A stretch of DNA of 64,000 nt from Prosthecobacter debontii. Lineage in GTDB: Bacteria > Verrucomicrobiota > Verrucomicrobiia > Chthoniobacterales > Chthoniobacteraceae. The DNA lies in NCBI GenBank assembly GCA_945861385.1, contig CAMAUI010000008.1:1-64000 (forward strand), read 5' to 3'. The notes beneath the pieces were generated by a model, which saw only the letters and a program-made list of their open reading frames with translations, was not told the origin of the DNA and searched no databases. A program made the translations under genes and the position numbers. Positions 51,659-62,800 of this stretch are shown here, one piece after another; the first letter of the stretch is position 1; the number at the start of each line of letters is the position of its first letter.

Positions 51659-52498
51659 TCAGATGTCGTAGATGACTTCCATTTTCTCATCCATCACGCC
51701 GCCCTTGAGCAATGCGGGCGGGGGGGGTGGGACTTTTTTGAAGCGCGGGATCGCTGAGAGGATGCTCGCGTCCACATCGCTGTTGCCGGTGCCGCGTTCG
51801 AGGGTTGCGCTCATCACGGTGCCGTCGGCACCCACGCGGATCCGGACGATGGCGGTGATATCCTGGCCCGTGCCGGAAATCGTGAGTGGCTGGTTCCACA
51901 CTTCCTTGAACCGTGAGCCGACCTGGGCGAAGTACGCGGCAAGCTGCGATTCCGTGAGCGTGCCACCTTGGGCGCCACTGCCGCCTTTGGTGCCGGGGTT
52001 GTTCGCGGTACCGGCTCCGGTTTTTGCGGTGCTGCCAGTGTCTCCGCCGCCGGTAGCGCCCTCGCGGGAGTTGGCCGGTTTTGCGGCGGCGGGTTTTGGC
52101 GTGGCGGGTTTTGCTGTTGGTTTCGGCGTGGATTTTGGCTTTGGCGTGGGTGCGGAGGCGGGCTTTGGCGTCGGTTTTGGCGTGGGCCGTGGAGTGGGCG
52201 CTGGTTTTACAGCGGGGATCGTGGCAGGCGGGGCGATTTCCTCCGGGGGCGTTTTCGGTGGTTCGGGCGCCGCTTCGGGCTGCGCAGGCTCCTGGGATGC
52301 GGCTTCCGGCGCGGCGGGTGCGCCGACATTGCCGCCGCCGTCGAGCCATGTGATTTGCTCCGCGGGTTTCTTTTTCCAAAATGCCGCGCCCCCCCAGATG
52401 CCCGCGAACAACAGCACGTGGGCGGCAACGACGATAAGGAGCGTCCCGCGAAATTCCCGTCCGTGCTGCTCCGTGAAATCTGGCAGGTCGGAATGCAC
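51659..52498 (-). CDS. TonB/TolA-like energy transducer
   Basis: This 279-residue inner-membrane-anchored protein starts at GTG 52498, just 2 bases after the exbD stop. One N-terminal membrane helix (GTLLIVVAAHVLLFAGIWGG) is followed by a long Pro/Lys/Ala-rich periplasmic spacer (about 75-160; PTPRPTPKPTPKPASAPTPK). The C-terminal domain covers about 190-279 (LAAYFAQVGSRFKEVWNQPLTISGTGQDITAIVRIRVGADGTVMSATLERGTGN, then AIPRFKKVPPPPP). The C-terminal fold is of the TonB/TolA type; its SRFKEVWNQP block is closer to TolA. It transmits proton-motive energy from ExbB-ExbD to the outer membrane. No TolB or Pal gene follows, so whether this is a Tol or a Ton system is undecided. Confidence 0.85.
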   Translation of the reverse strand: MHSDLPDFTEQHGREFRGTLLIVVAAHVLLFAGIWGGAAFWKKKPAEQITWLDGGGNVGAPAAPEAASQEPAQPEAAPEPPKTPPEEIAPPATIPAVKPAPTPRPTPKPTPKPASAPTPKPKSTPKPTAKPATPKPAAAKPANSREGATGGGDTGSTAKTGAGTANNPGTKGGSGAQGGTLTESQLAAYFAQVGSRFKEVWNQPLTISGTGQDITAIVRIRVGADGTVMSATLERGTGNSDVDASILSAIPRFKKVPPPPPALLKGGVMDEKMEVIYDI

Positions 52499-52500
52499 GG

Positions 52501-52914
52501 CTATTCCTTCGGCGTGGTGACGAAGCCGATGCGCTTCACGCCGGCGCGTTTTGCCGTGTCGAGCACATCGCTGAAATTTTGCACGCTTCGCCCGTTGTGC
52601 GAGCGGATGAGCACGGCAAGCTCCGGCTCCGAGGTGCGCGCGGCGGCGAGCCGGGCTTCGAGTTCACCCAGCGTCACGGGTGTCCCGTTCAGCGTGTGAT
52701 GGCCGTCGGCGTGGATGGAGACTGTCTGCACTTTGTCCATGTTCACCGGCTGCGCCTGCGGATCGCCGCCTGGCAGGACGAGGTCGCTGCTGTTTTCCAT
52801 GAGCGGGGTGGTGATCATGAAAATGATGAGCAGCACGAACGCGAGATCGAGGAGCGGGGTGACGTTCAGCTCGCTGAGCGTGTGGAGTTGGTGGCGTTCG
52901 GAAAAGCGGCGCAT
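52501..52914 (-). CDS. ExbD/TolR-family proton channel subunit
   Basis: This 137-residue protein has one membrane helix carrying the conserved aspartate: LNVTPLLDLAFVLLIIFMITTPLM (Asp about residue 23). The periplasmic part is of ExbD/TolR fold (VQTVSIHADGHHTLNGTPVTLGELEARLAAA, RSHNGRSVQNFSDVLDTAKRAGVKRIGFVT). With ExbB it forms the proton-driven motor for the adjacent TonB/TolA-like protein. It starts 3 bases after the ExbB stop. The Asp needed for proton flow is present. Confidence 0.92.
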   Translation of the reverse strand: MRRFSERHQLHTLSELNVTPLLDLAFVLLIIFMITTPLMENSSDLVLPGGDPQAQPVNMDKVQTVSIHADGHHTLNGTPVTLGELEARLAAARTSEPELAVLIRSHNGRSVQNFSDVLDTAKRAGVKRIGFVTTPKE

Positions 52915-52917
52915 CGT

Positions 52918-53691
52918 TCAGGGAAGCAATGTGCGCCGCGGCTTGTCGCCGTGGTCGGCATACTTGTGCTCGAAGGCGCTCGAAAGTTCGGCGGCGAAAT
53001 TATCCAGCTCCACGATCACGCCGCGCAAGCTGGTGATGAGAAAATTGTAGCCGAACATCGCGGGGATCGCGACGAGCAGGCCGGTGACGGTCGTGATGAG
53101 CGCCGCGGAGACGCCGGGCGCCATCGCGGTGAGGTTCGCCTTTCCCGCCGTGGCCACGTCGCTGAACGTGTCCATCACGCCCCACACCGTGCCGAGCAGG
53201 CCGAGGAAAGGCGCGCCGCTCACCGCCGTGGAGAGCAGCACCATCTGCGCTTCGAGCCGCAGCGCGCTCTCGCCCACGGCGCGCTCCATCGCGGTCTGCA
53301 CCATGCGCATTTGTGCGTGGGAAATCCGGGGCGCGGTCTCGAGCCTCGCGGCGAAGGTCTCATCAACCTCGGCCGAGCCGAGCATCTGGAAGCACAGCTC
53401 CTGGCAGCCGGCCTGATACACGGTGAAAACTGGCGTCCCGGCAAAGCGCGCGCCACCCTGGTAAAGCGAAAGCGGTTGCCGGTCGGTGCGGAAGGCGGCG
53501 AGGAAATCGTCCTTCCGCTCCCGCGCGCGGCGGAGCATGCGGAACTTCGTCACCATCACAGTCCACGAAAGCACCGAGGCGCAAAACAGCGCGACGAGGA
53601 CGAGCCTGCCCGGAAGCGTGGACTGGTCGAAGGCATACATCAGCCCGCCGCCATTGGCGAAAATGAGGGATGGAAAATGCGTTTCGGCCAT
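52918..53691 (-). CDS. ExbB/TolQ-family proton channel subunit
   Basis: This 257-residue inner-membrane protein is taken from ATG 53691 (MAETHFPSLIFANGGG); the track start adds seven residues. It has three membrane helices: LVLVALFCASVLSWTVMVTKF near the N-terminus, then a long cytoplasmic loop, and the pair STAVSGAPFLGLLGTVWGVMDTF and GVSAALITTVTGLLVAIPAMFGYN, the latter with the conserved TxxGL(L)VAIPA motif. It is the first gene of the exbB-exbD-tonB operon. It follows the giant repeat gene at 53817 on the same strand with a 125-base gap. Confidence 0.92.
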   Translation of the reverse strand: MAETHFPSLIFANGGGLMYAFDQSTLPGRLVLVALFCASVLSWTVMVTKFRMLRRARERKDDFLAAFRTDRQPLSLYQGGARFAGTPVFTVYQAGCQELCFQMLGSAEVDETFAARLETAPRISHAQMRMVQTAMERAVGESALRLEAQMVLLSTAVSGAPFLGLLGTVWGVMDTFSDVATAGKANLTAMAPGVSAALITTVTGLLVAIPAMFGYNFLITSLRGVIVELDNFAAELSSAFEHKYADHGDKPRRTLLP

Positions 53692-53716
53692 CTCGGGGAA
53701 GTGCCGTACCAAAACC

Positions 53717-53729
53717 GCGCCGGTGGCGC
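53717..53729. repeat. short GC palindrome upstream of exbB
   Basis: GCGCC-GGT-GGCGC is a 5-bp stem with a 3-base loop, in the style of the other intergenic palindromes. On the minus strand it is followed by GGTTTTGG, so it could instead help end transcription of the giant gene. Confidence 0.4.
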
Positions 53730-53816
53730 AAACGCAATACTGTCACGTGGCGGGCGGAGTGCGCCCGAGGATCGCGAGGGAATGGGGCATCGAGCGAAGT
53801 TTCCCGCCCGATATGA

Positions 53817-56800
53817 TCAGTGCGATTCCCTGATGTAGGCGAGCACGTTATCCGCGCTGGCAGGCAGCGCCGGATGAACGATGCCCACCTCCTCATCCAC
53901 CAATCCGCCGAGATCGCTGCGAAGGTCGGTGCCATCGAAAGTGTCGGCCGCAAAATAGCTGTAAACGATGTAGCGCCCGACGGGGTTGATGGTGATGCCC
54001 GAGCCACCCGTGCGGAAACTCCCGCCGCCGCCATAAGCGTTTGCGGCGAGCGTGATGTTCCCGCCGGCAGTGATGGTGCCGTCAAGCAACACATAGCGGG
54101 CTCCGTGAAGGAGCAATTCGATGGAACCGCCGGCGATGATGTCGCCAACCTCGTAGATCCGTGTGCCGTCCAGACTAAAGTCGAGGCTGCCTGCAAGGTT
54201 GGCCTCGAACCGGTTGATGCGCGAAAGGCGGCCGGTCTGGCCGAGGTCACCGGCTCCCACGCCGGCGTGGGTGGTCACTCCCAATGTTCCCGTGATCCTC
54301 GCTCCCTTCAGGGCAGTGTTGCCATCCACCTCGATGGTGGCGTTCACCGCAGTCAGTTTCAGTTCACCGAATTGATTCCCGAGGCCGGCGACCGTGATGT
54401 CGAAATCCTTCGCGGTCAGAGTCGCAAGCCCGGTGACGACCCATGCGTCATTCCTCACCAAGTCGCCAAAATTTGTGATGGTCAGTTTCGATGCGGAAAT
54501 TTCCCCACTGAATGTACCGACGCCATGGTATGTCTGGGTTGAAGTGCTGAGAACATCCTGCACTTCGAAGTTCCCCGCCCGCAGATTCAGAATGGCAACA
54601 GCGGCATCCGCCCCCGCACCAAACACGACGTCCCCTCCGGTCTTGATTCTCAGGGAGTTGAGTTCCCGCGTCTGGCCAACGCCCGCGTCGAACATCACCA
54701 CCGTGCTGCCGATCACCGCCACTGTGTTATTGATGCGCAGCGTAAAAGTTTTCGTGAGGTTCGAGGGATCGCTGTCCAGCGTGCTCCCGAGATGGATAGC
54801 ACCCAGCGCGGCATGGCTCCGGAATTCGGTGTTGCCGATCAGTTCGATTGGATCGCTGTAATCCTGCCCGCCCGCGCCAGTCGTCTGAATGCGCCCTTTG
54901 AGGTAGGTCGTGCCGCCGCCATCAATGACCAGTGCGCCCATGGAGATGTTCTTGTCTATCCGCGCGTCATCTCCAGTGATGGTGATGGTTCCCGGGAGCA
55001 CTGCGACCGGGGACGTGAAGCGGTTTGATGCATTGATCGTCGCGCTTCCCGTGCCGGTGAGAATGTTCAGGTTTTCCCCGCCGGTGCTCGCGTTGAGTGT
55101 GCTGCGCAGGGTCACGTTGCCGCCGCCGGCCGATGTGTCGAGGGTGATATCCGTCTCGAGGATCGCATCCTGGATGTCTATGTTCCCGCCGCCGCTCGCG
55201 GTGATATCCGCATTGAGGCGGGTCGCGCGGGAGACCAGCGTGATGCCTCCATCCGCGGTGTCCCCGGTAATGGTTGCATCCACATTGATCGGCTGGCTGA
55301 TGCCTGCCTGCCGGATGGTCGTCGGGTCGTGGAAAGTGACAGGTCCCACCACGTTGACCGGCTGATCGCCGCTGCGGGTCATCAGCATCGAGTCCGCCCC
55401 GTCGGCAAACGCCTTGATGTCATCCTCCGAGAGACTCAGCGTATTCGGATCAAGGCTCTCCGTGCCGCCGATCTCAAGGATCGTGGTCGCCGAGTGGGTG
55501 TGGATTTCGATCTTCCCGCTGATGACCACCGAATCTGGCAGGCCGTTGAGATCCAGCTCATCGAGATCCACGATGAATTCCGTGCCCTCGAATCCGCCGC
55601 TGATGGCAAGCTGCCCGGCATTCAAGATTCTGAAATCCTTCAGCGGCTCATTCGATCCCACCGCGCCGTTGAACTCGATCGAACCCGTGCCGGCATCGAG
55701 GGTCAGGCCACCATTGCCCGCGGCGGTGCTGTCCACGGTGCCGTTGAAGATGATGTCCTGATCCCTTGCGGTGATCGCAATCTTGAGCGCGAGCTCGAGG
55801 GCGCCGTTGAACGTGATGTCGCCGCCGGGGTTCAATGATGTGAACCGCCCGCCAAGGGCGAGGATGCCTGTCGAGGCGGTGAAGGTCTGGGCACCGGTGG
55901 TGCGGATGTTTGGCCGCAATGTGAGTTGCCCGCCGGTCACATCTATTGAACTCAGCGCATTCTCGCCGCCAAGGCTCGTGCCGGATGGCACCGGCGTGCG
56001 GCTGCCATTGATATAAACATCGCCCGCGCCAGCGTTCACCACGAAGGCTTCAGTGCCGTTGATGGTGCCGTAAAGGTCAATGTTCCCGCCATTGCTCTCG
56101 ATGGTCGTTTCTGTGCCCAGGAACTGCCTTCCTTCAATGAATATCTCTCCCCCAGCCGTCTGCACCCCCGCCGTGACACCGCTGAAAGTGATCTGCGAGG
56201 CGAGAATCGTGAACGAGGCGTCGTCATCACCGACGAGAACACCGTCATTGATGACCACGGATCCGCTCGTGAGGGAGCCGTCAATGACCACAGGATCGTG
56301 GAATGTCACAGGACTGCCTGCCGGGGTGTCTATCGTGATCTCGCCCTCCTGATTGTCTATCGTGATCTCGCCCTCCTGATCAGCCCATCCGATGTCAATC
56401 TGCGCGAATCCATCGGTCAGAAACCCAAGCTCCGCCGAGCGGATGCTCAACGTCCCCGCAGCCGCGTCACCAAGACCGATCGTCGTGTCGTTCCTATAGC
56501 CCTTGATCGTCAGCAGCCCGTCACCTGTCACCGCCGCGTTGAGAGACAGTTGATCCTGAATCAGCGTCACGTCCCCATTGCCCATGCCCGCATTCGCCGT
56601 GATGGCGGCGGAGACGGTCAAAAGCGAGGGGCCCGTCTGGAGCAGCACGTTTTCCGCGTCAACCGCGCCGACCACCTCCATGGCCGAGTCTGAGTTGTTG
56701 ATCGAGAGATCCCCGCCCACCACGTTTGCAATTCCAAGCCGCGTCACGCGCGTGTAAAGCGTCACGTCACTCTGTGCACTGATCACCAGGGTGCCCTGTG

Positions 56801-59800
56801 GTCCGCCGACTACTGCATCGAGACTCGTCGCCCCAATGCCCAAGATCGCGCCGTCGCTGTCGAGTGTGAGCGTGTTGTTGTCCGCAAGCACCAGCCCGCC
56901 GTTGAAGTCAATTTCCCCGCCGTAGATCGTGTAGTTCGCATCAATGAGCCCAAATCCCACGGTGCCGAGACGGCCTATGAAAACCGTCCCGGTCGTCGCA
57001 GGCTCGCCGATGCTGATCGTCCCTCCGTTGCTATGCAGCGCGAGCATATCCGTAAGGCTCAAGTTCAGACCGAACCCATTTCCGCCCCCATTGTTGGTAT
57101 TGTCATTGATGAAAATATCCGACGCTACGTCGCTCGGATACACGTCTATGTCGCCCGACCCCGCATCAATGGTGCCGGCAAGGGTCACGTCCGCCGCCTC
57201 GATGAGCACCTCGCCGACTTGCACCGTCGAATCCACGTGGTTCTGGATAAACGACCTGCCGGTCGCCACGTCCGATTCGTCCCGATACGCGTGGACCGTC
57301 AGCGAGCCTGCAATGATATCCGCAGCCCCCCCGCTGAGGATGACATTATCGGGAGCCGTCAGTTCCAGGTCGGAAGCCCCGATGTCGAGCAACCCGGAAA
57401 TCGTGAGATCCGCGGCGGGATTGCTGTCGAAGGCCCCGGGCTGGTTCGGCCAGCCTGCGTTGAGTGTCACTGTCGCCGATCCAATCACGGTGATGCTCGA
57501 TGCCGGGTTCAGCGCCACCAGATTGCCCGCGCTGATCGTGATGTTCCCGCCGTTTGGCCCGCCCGCGTCGTTCGTGTTCACGGAGCCCAGCAGGCTCATG
57601 TCGGCCGTCGCCCCGGTCGCGAAAAGCCGGATGCCATTCCCGTTGTTCTGCGAGATCGGGCCGTTCACCGTCATCGTTCCCTCGCTGTTGAGTTCAATAT
57701 CGTCGCCAAACGAGCTCACGATGTTCACCGCCAGCGCCTGCGTGTTCCAAAGCCAGATGCCGTTATTGATCGCGCTCGCCGTGTCCAGCGTGTTCACGCT
57801 CATTTCGATCGTGTCGGTGGATTCGCCGATCGAGTTGAACGCGCTCAAATTCACGGTGGCGGCGATGATATCAATCACGAACGCGGGAAGCAGCGGCGTC
57901 TCCGCAGGGTAATCGTTGTCGTTGTTGTCGAGGATCGAACCGGCGAGGCTCGTCAGGTTCACCGTCACGCCGGGCGCGGAGATCACACTGAGCAGGATGT
58001 CGCCGATGGAGGTGAGCGACAGCCCGCCGCCGGGGGTGATCGTCCCGGTGATGGTCACGTTGCCATACATGTCCTGGTCGTTGTAACCCGCATACAACGT
58101 CATGAATCCGGCTGATGTGACGGTCCCGTCAATGATCAGGTCATCGCCCGCCAGCAACATCACCGTATCACCGCTCACACTGCCCGTACCGGCGATGGTG
58201 AGGTCGTTCGTGTACGGTGGGGGCACATCGAGGTTGTCGTTAATCTCGTGTGCCGTGATCGTGATGTCATCCGGCGTCGAGACAGTGCCGGAGATGGAGA
58301 GGTCGCCGATGACCGTGACCGTGACACTGAGGTAGTCGGCCGCGCCGTAGTTGTTGATGACGATGTCGCCTGCGGAGGTGGTCGCACTTGCGATGTCCAT
58401 CGGCCCGCTGTTGTCCACGAAGATGCCCGCGGTCGTCGCGCTGGCGGCGAGTGTTGAGATCTCGGTCGAGATCGGATTGAGCGCGGAGCCGATTCCGGCG
58501 GGCGCGGTGACCGTGAAGCCACCGGCGGCCGCGTCGGTGCCCGGATCGAGGTCGGAAACCGCGCCTGCGGTGAGGAGGATGTTCACGCTGCCGACACCAG
58601 CATCGAGATTGATCGCGCTGAGACCGCTGTCCTCGAGAATGAACTGGTCGGTGTCCGTCGTGTCCGTGGTGAGCGTGCTGACGTTCGTGCGGATGCGGTT
58701 CGCGAGGGTACCCATGCCATCGGGAGCGGTGATGGTGGCATCCACTCCGGTGATGTCCGCAGCGGGATCAGCGTCAGTGATGCCGCCTGCGGTGAGCGTG
58801 AGCATGATGTCCCCGGTGCCGGCGGCGAGGTTTAGCGCAGTGAGCCCGTTGTCCTCGGTCAGGAACAGGTCTCCGTTGTTCGTCGTCGTGGTGAGTGAAT
58901 CCACGGAGGTACGGATGTCGTCAATGGCATCGCCGATTGTCGCGCCGGCTCCGAGCGTAACGATCGAGGCGATGGCCGCGGTGATGGCCGCGGTACCGTC
59001 GCCATCCACCAGCGAGCCGAGGACGAGTGTGAGGTCCACCGTGCCGGTGCCGGCGGCGAGGTTCAGGATGGAGATGCCGTTGCTCTCGCGGAAGCTCTGG
59101 TTGCCATCGCTCGTGATGGTGGCAAGCGAGGTGATGCTGGTGTGGATCGGAGTGCCCGCGCCGATTGAAGCCCCCACGCCGTCGAGCGTGACGCTCAATG
59201 CGAAGGCAGTCACATCGGTCAAGCCGTCGGCATCGGAGAGATCCCCCGCCGTCACATCGAGCGTGATGCTCGAGAGGCCGGCATCGAGGCTGATCGCGTC
59301 GAGGCCGTTGCTTTCCTCGAAGTATTGCGTGCCGCCAACCGTGAACGAGGTGAGCGTGTTCACCGCCGTCTGGATCGGATCCAGCGCGCCAATCATCGCC
59401 GCGAGATCGAGGAGGGTGATCGAGGCGTCGTCCGCCGTGATGTCGGTGGAACCATCGCCGTCGGTGAGGTCGTCGGTGGTCAGCGTGAGCGTGAGATCGC
59501 CGGTGCCGGCGTCCATGTCCAGACCGAGGAGGCCGTTGCTCTCGGTGATGAACTGATTGCCGTTGTTCGTCGCGGTGGTGAGGAAATCTACGGTGGTCTG
59601 GATGTTGTTCGCGCCGGAGCCGATGGCCGCGCCCGCGCCGGAAAGGGTGAAGCTGGCGTCGCTGACCGTGATGTCAGCAGCGCCGTCGGTGTCGAGAAGC
59701 GAACCGGCGGTGAGCGTGAGTGCAATGTAGCGCGGGCCGGCGGCGTCGAGGCTGATCGCATTCAGGCCGTTCGCCTCGGTGATGTCCTGGTCGCCGCCAA

Positions 59801-62800
59801 AAGTGGATGTCGTCAGCGTGTTGACGCTCGTTTTCACCGATGCGCCGGGTGCGCCGATGAACTCGGACGACAGCGTGAGGTCGTCGCCGCTGACGGTGCC
59901 CGCCGTCCAGAAAATGCTATTGGCGACCGAGGAGAGCGACACGTCGCCGGTCGTCGAGATGTTGCCGGCGACCGTGAGGTTGCCGGCGACCGTGAGGTTG
60001 CCGTTGTTGACGAAGGTGATGTTGCCGCTGCCGGTGCTGCCCTGGACGTTCGTGTTGCCGCCGTTGTTGATGAACACGGCACCCGTGCCGGTGCCGGTGA
60101 AAATGAGGTCGGTGCTGCTGGTGTCGAGTTCCGCGCCAAGCGCGCCGATGTCGCCATCCGCGCCGCCAGCGGTGAGCGTGACGGTCGTACCATTGACACT
60201 GTTTGACAGCCAGATGATGTCGCCGTTGCCGGCGGTGATGTCCACCGTGTTAAACGCATTGACGATGCTGTTCACGACGTCATCAAGCGTCACCGAGCCG
60301 GCGGTGGCTGTGAACGTGGTCGAGGTGCCGGCCAGCGACGGGCCGCCGTGGAAGATGTCCCCCACAGCGGAGGTGAGCGTGAGGCTGCCGTTCGTCGCGA
60401 GCGAGCTGGTGTGCGTGATGTCGTTGCGCGCGGTGATGAGCGTGGCGCTCGATGTGTTGAAATTGTCGCCGGTGAGCGTGACTTCGCCCTGGCTGTCGAG
60501 GTCGCCGAAGGCCGCGGTGAGCGTGACCGTGCCGGTTGCGCCGATGGTGTTGCCGTTCGTGATGATGCCGTCGCCGGCCCGGAGCGTGATGTTGCCGCCG
60601 GTGGAACTGATGCCGACGCCGCCGTTGAGCGTGAGATCGTCCGCGAAAACACCGGGGTCGTTCGTTTCACCCGCTGTGAGCGTGATGTTACCGGGGCTGG
60701 AGATGCTGCCGGCGATGGTGAGCGGGCTGGTGGCGGTGATGGTGACGTTGCCGCTCGTGCCGCCGTTGCCCGCGCCGTCGTAGGTGAGCGCGCCGGTGTT
60801 GACGATGGTCGTGTTGCCCGAGCCGCCGACGCGGACGAGTGAATCGAGATTGTTGACATCCGTCTCGAGCTTGATCGAGGTCGCGGCGGGCAGGCCCTGG
60901 CCGGCGGCGGCGACGTTCAGCACCGCGTTGAGCGAGAGCGTGTCGGCGATGATGTCCTCGCCGGCATCATTCGTGTCGAAGATGCCGCCGCCCGCTCCGC
61001 CATTGCCGGATGTGAGCGTGACAGCCTGGCCGGGCGCGTTGATAAGGCCGACGATGATGTCGCCGGGTGCGACAAGTGTGAATGCCGCGCCAGTGTTGAT
61101 CGTACCGAGAAGCTTCGCGTTTCCGTAGCTGTCGAGGTCGCCGAAGCCGGCGATGATGTTCACCGCGGCGAAGGCTGTGACGGTCGAACCCGCGAGCAGA
61201 CAGACGTCGTCGCCGGCCCGGAGCGTCACGTTGCCGGCGGTGGATCGGACGGTGACGCCGCCGTTGACTGTGAGCGCATCGGCGAAGGTCGGCGAATCGC
61301 TGATTTCACCGGCGGTGAGCGTGATGTCGCCGCTCGCGGTCATGTTCGCCGCGACGGTGAGTGGGCTGGCCGCGGTGAAAGTGATCGTGCCGCTGGCGGC
61401 CGACACTGCACCGGAGGTGCTGATCGAGCCGGTGTTGGCGAGCGTGATGTTGCCGCTGGCCGTGGCGCTGAGGCCGGTGACGGAGAGCGCCCCCGCGTTG
61501 GTGAGGGCGATGCCGCCGGTCGCGCTCGTGCCGCTGAGATTCGCGAGCGCGGTTTCAATCGCGCCCGCCGCGCCGATGCCGCTGGCGGCGGTGAGGCCCG
61601 CCGTGCCTGCCGTGAGGTCGGCGCCTCCGTCGGCGCCATTTTCCTCGATCGCGCCGGCGGCATTGAGCGTCGCCGTCCCGCTGGTGGTGACGTTCCCGAG
61701 AGTGATGTTCCCCGAGGTCGTCGTGGTGAGATTGATCGCACCGCCCGTGCCCGCGGTGGCGATCAGCACGTCGAGCGCTCCGCCGGTCGCACTGAGAGTG
61801 ACCGCGCCGTTGCTCGTTGTCACCGAGGCGATACTGAGGCCGCCGGAGGCATCGTTGAGATTGATCCCTGTGCCCACGCCCGTGGAACTGGCGGTGACAG
61901 CGCCCGTGAAATTGTTGCCCAGCGCCAGCGAGATCGCGCCGGTTCCCGCCGTCAGCGTCACCGCACCCGCGCCGGCGGCCTGTGTGATCACGCCAGTCTG
62001 CGAGATGCCCGCGCCCGTGAGGGCGAGCGTGCCGCTGCCGACGCTGCTCGTGGCGATGCTCAGCGCGAGGGTGTCCACGAGCGCGACGTTGTTTGCTCCG
62101 CTGTTGGAAAGTGTCACTGCGCCGGTGAGCGCGTTGGCAAGGCTGAGAGTGATCGCATTCGCCCCCGCGCTGAAGGAGGACACGCCTGTGGCGGTGATGG
62201 TCTGCGTCTGCGTGATCGCGCCGCTCGCGGTGAGCGAGAGCGTGGTCGCGCTCGAACCCGATGCGCCACCGATGACAAGCGCCGAATCTTCCTGGATCGT
62301 CACCACCCCGCCCACAAAACGCAGGCTCCCGAAATTCGTCGTCTCCCCGCCCCCGCCGAGCGTGATCGCGCTGGCCCCGGCGCTGAATGTCGCCAGCCCG
62401 CCGACGCTGAGATTGCCGCTGTCGGTGATTGCGCCGCCACTCGTGGTGACGCCCAGGTTTCCGCCGAGTGTGATCGCCGGAAGCGCGAAAGCCGCGCTGC
62501 CGCTGGTCGTGGTGAGATTCGAGAGCGTGGTGCCGCCGCCGATCGCGCCGCCGAGCGTGATTGCGCCGCTGCCCGCGCCGATGGTGAGCGACTCGGTGTT
62601 CGCTGTCGTGCCGTTGATCGTCCCGGTGATCGAGACGGCGCTGTTGGTCGTGTTCAGCGTGGTCGAGGACTGAAGCGTGACGTTGCCGGTGTAGGTCTGC
62701 GTGCCGCTCGTCGTGACGGTGTTGAGATTGATCGTTGCCGCGGTGACAGCGATGGACGAGAGCGTCGGCAGGCCCGCCGAAATCGTCGCCGTATCGCCGC

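Noticed and set aside
58420-59870. CRISPR-like regular repeats
   Set aside because: The units are coding, degenerate, about 225 bases long and in frame. There are no short identical repeats with unique spacers.
61153-62673. 506-residue plus-strand ORF opposite the giant FG-GAP gene, with neighbours such as 57033-58115
   Set aside because: Repetitive Ala/Val/Pro sequence is the complement of the Gly/Thr/Ser repeats and shifts frame repeatedly.
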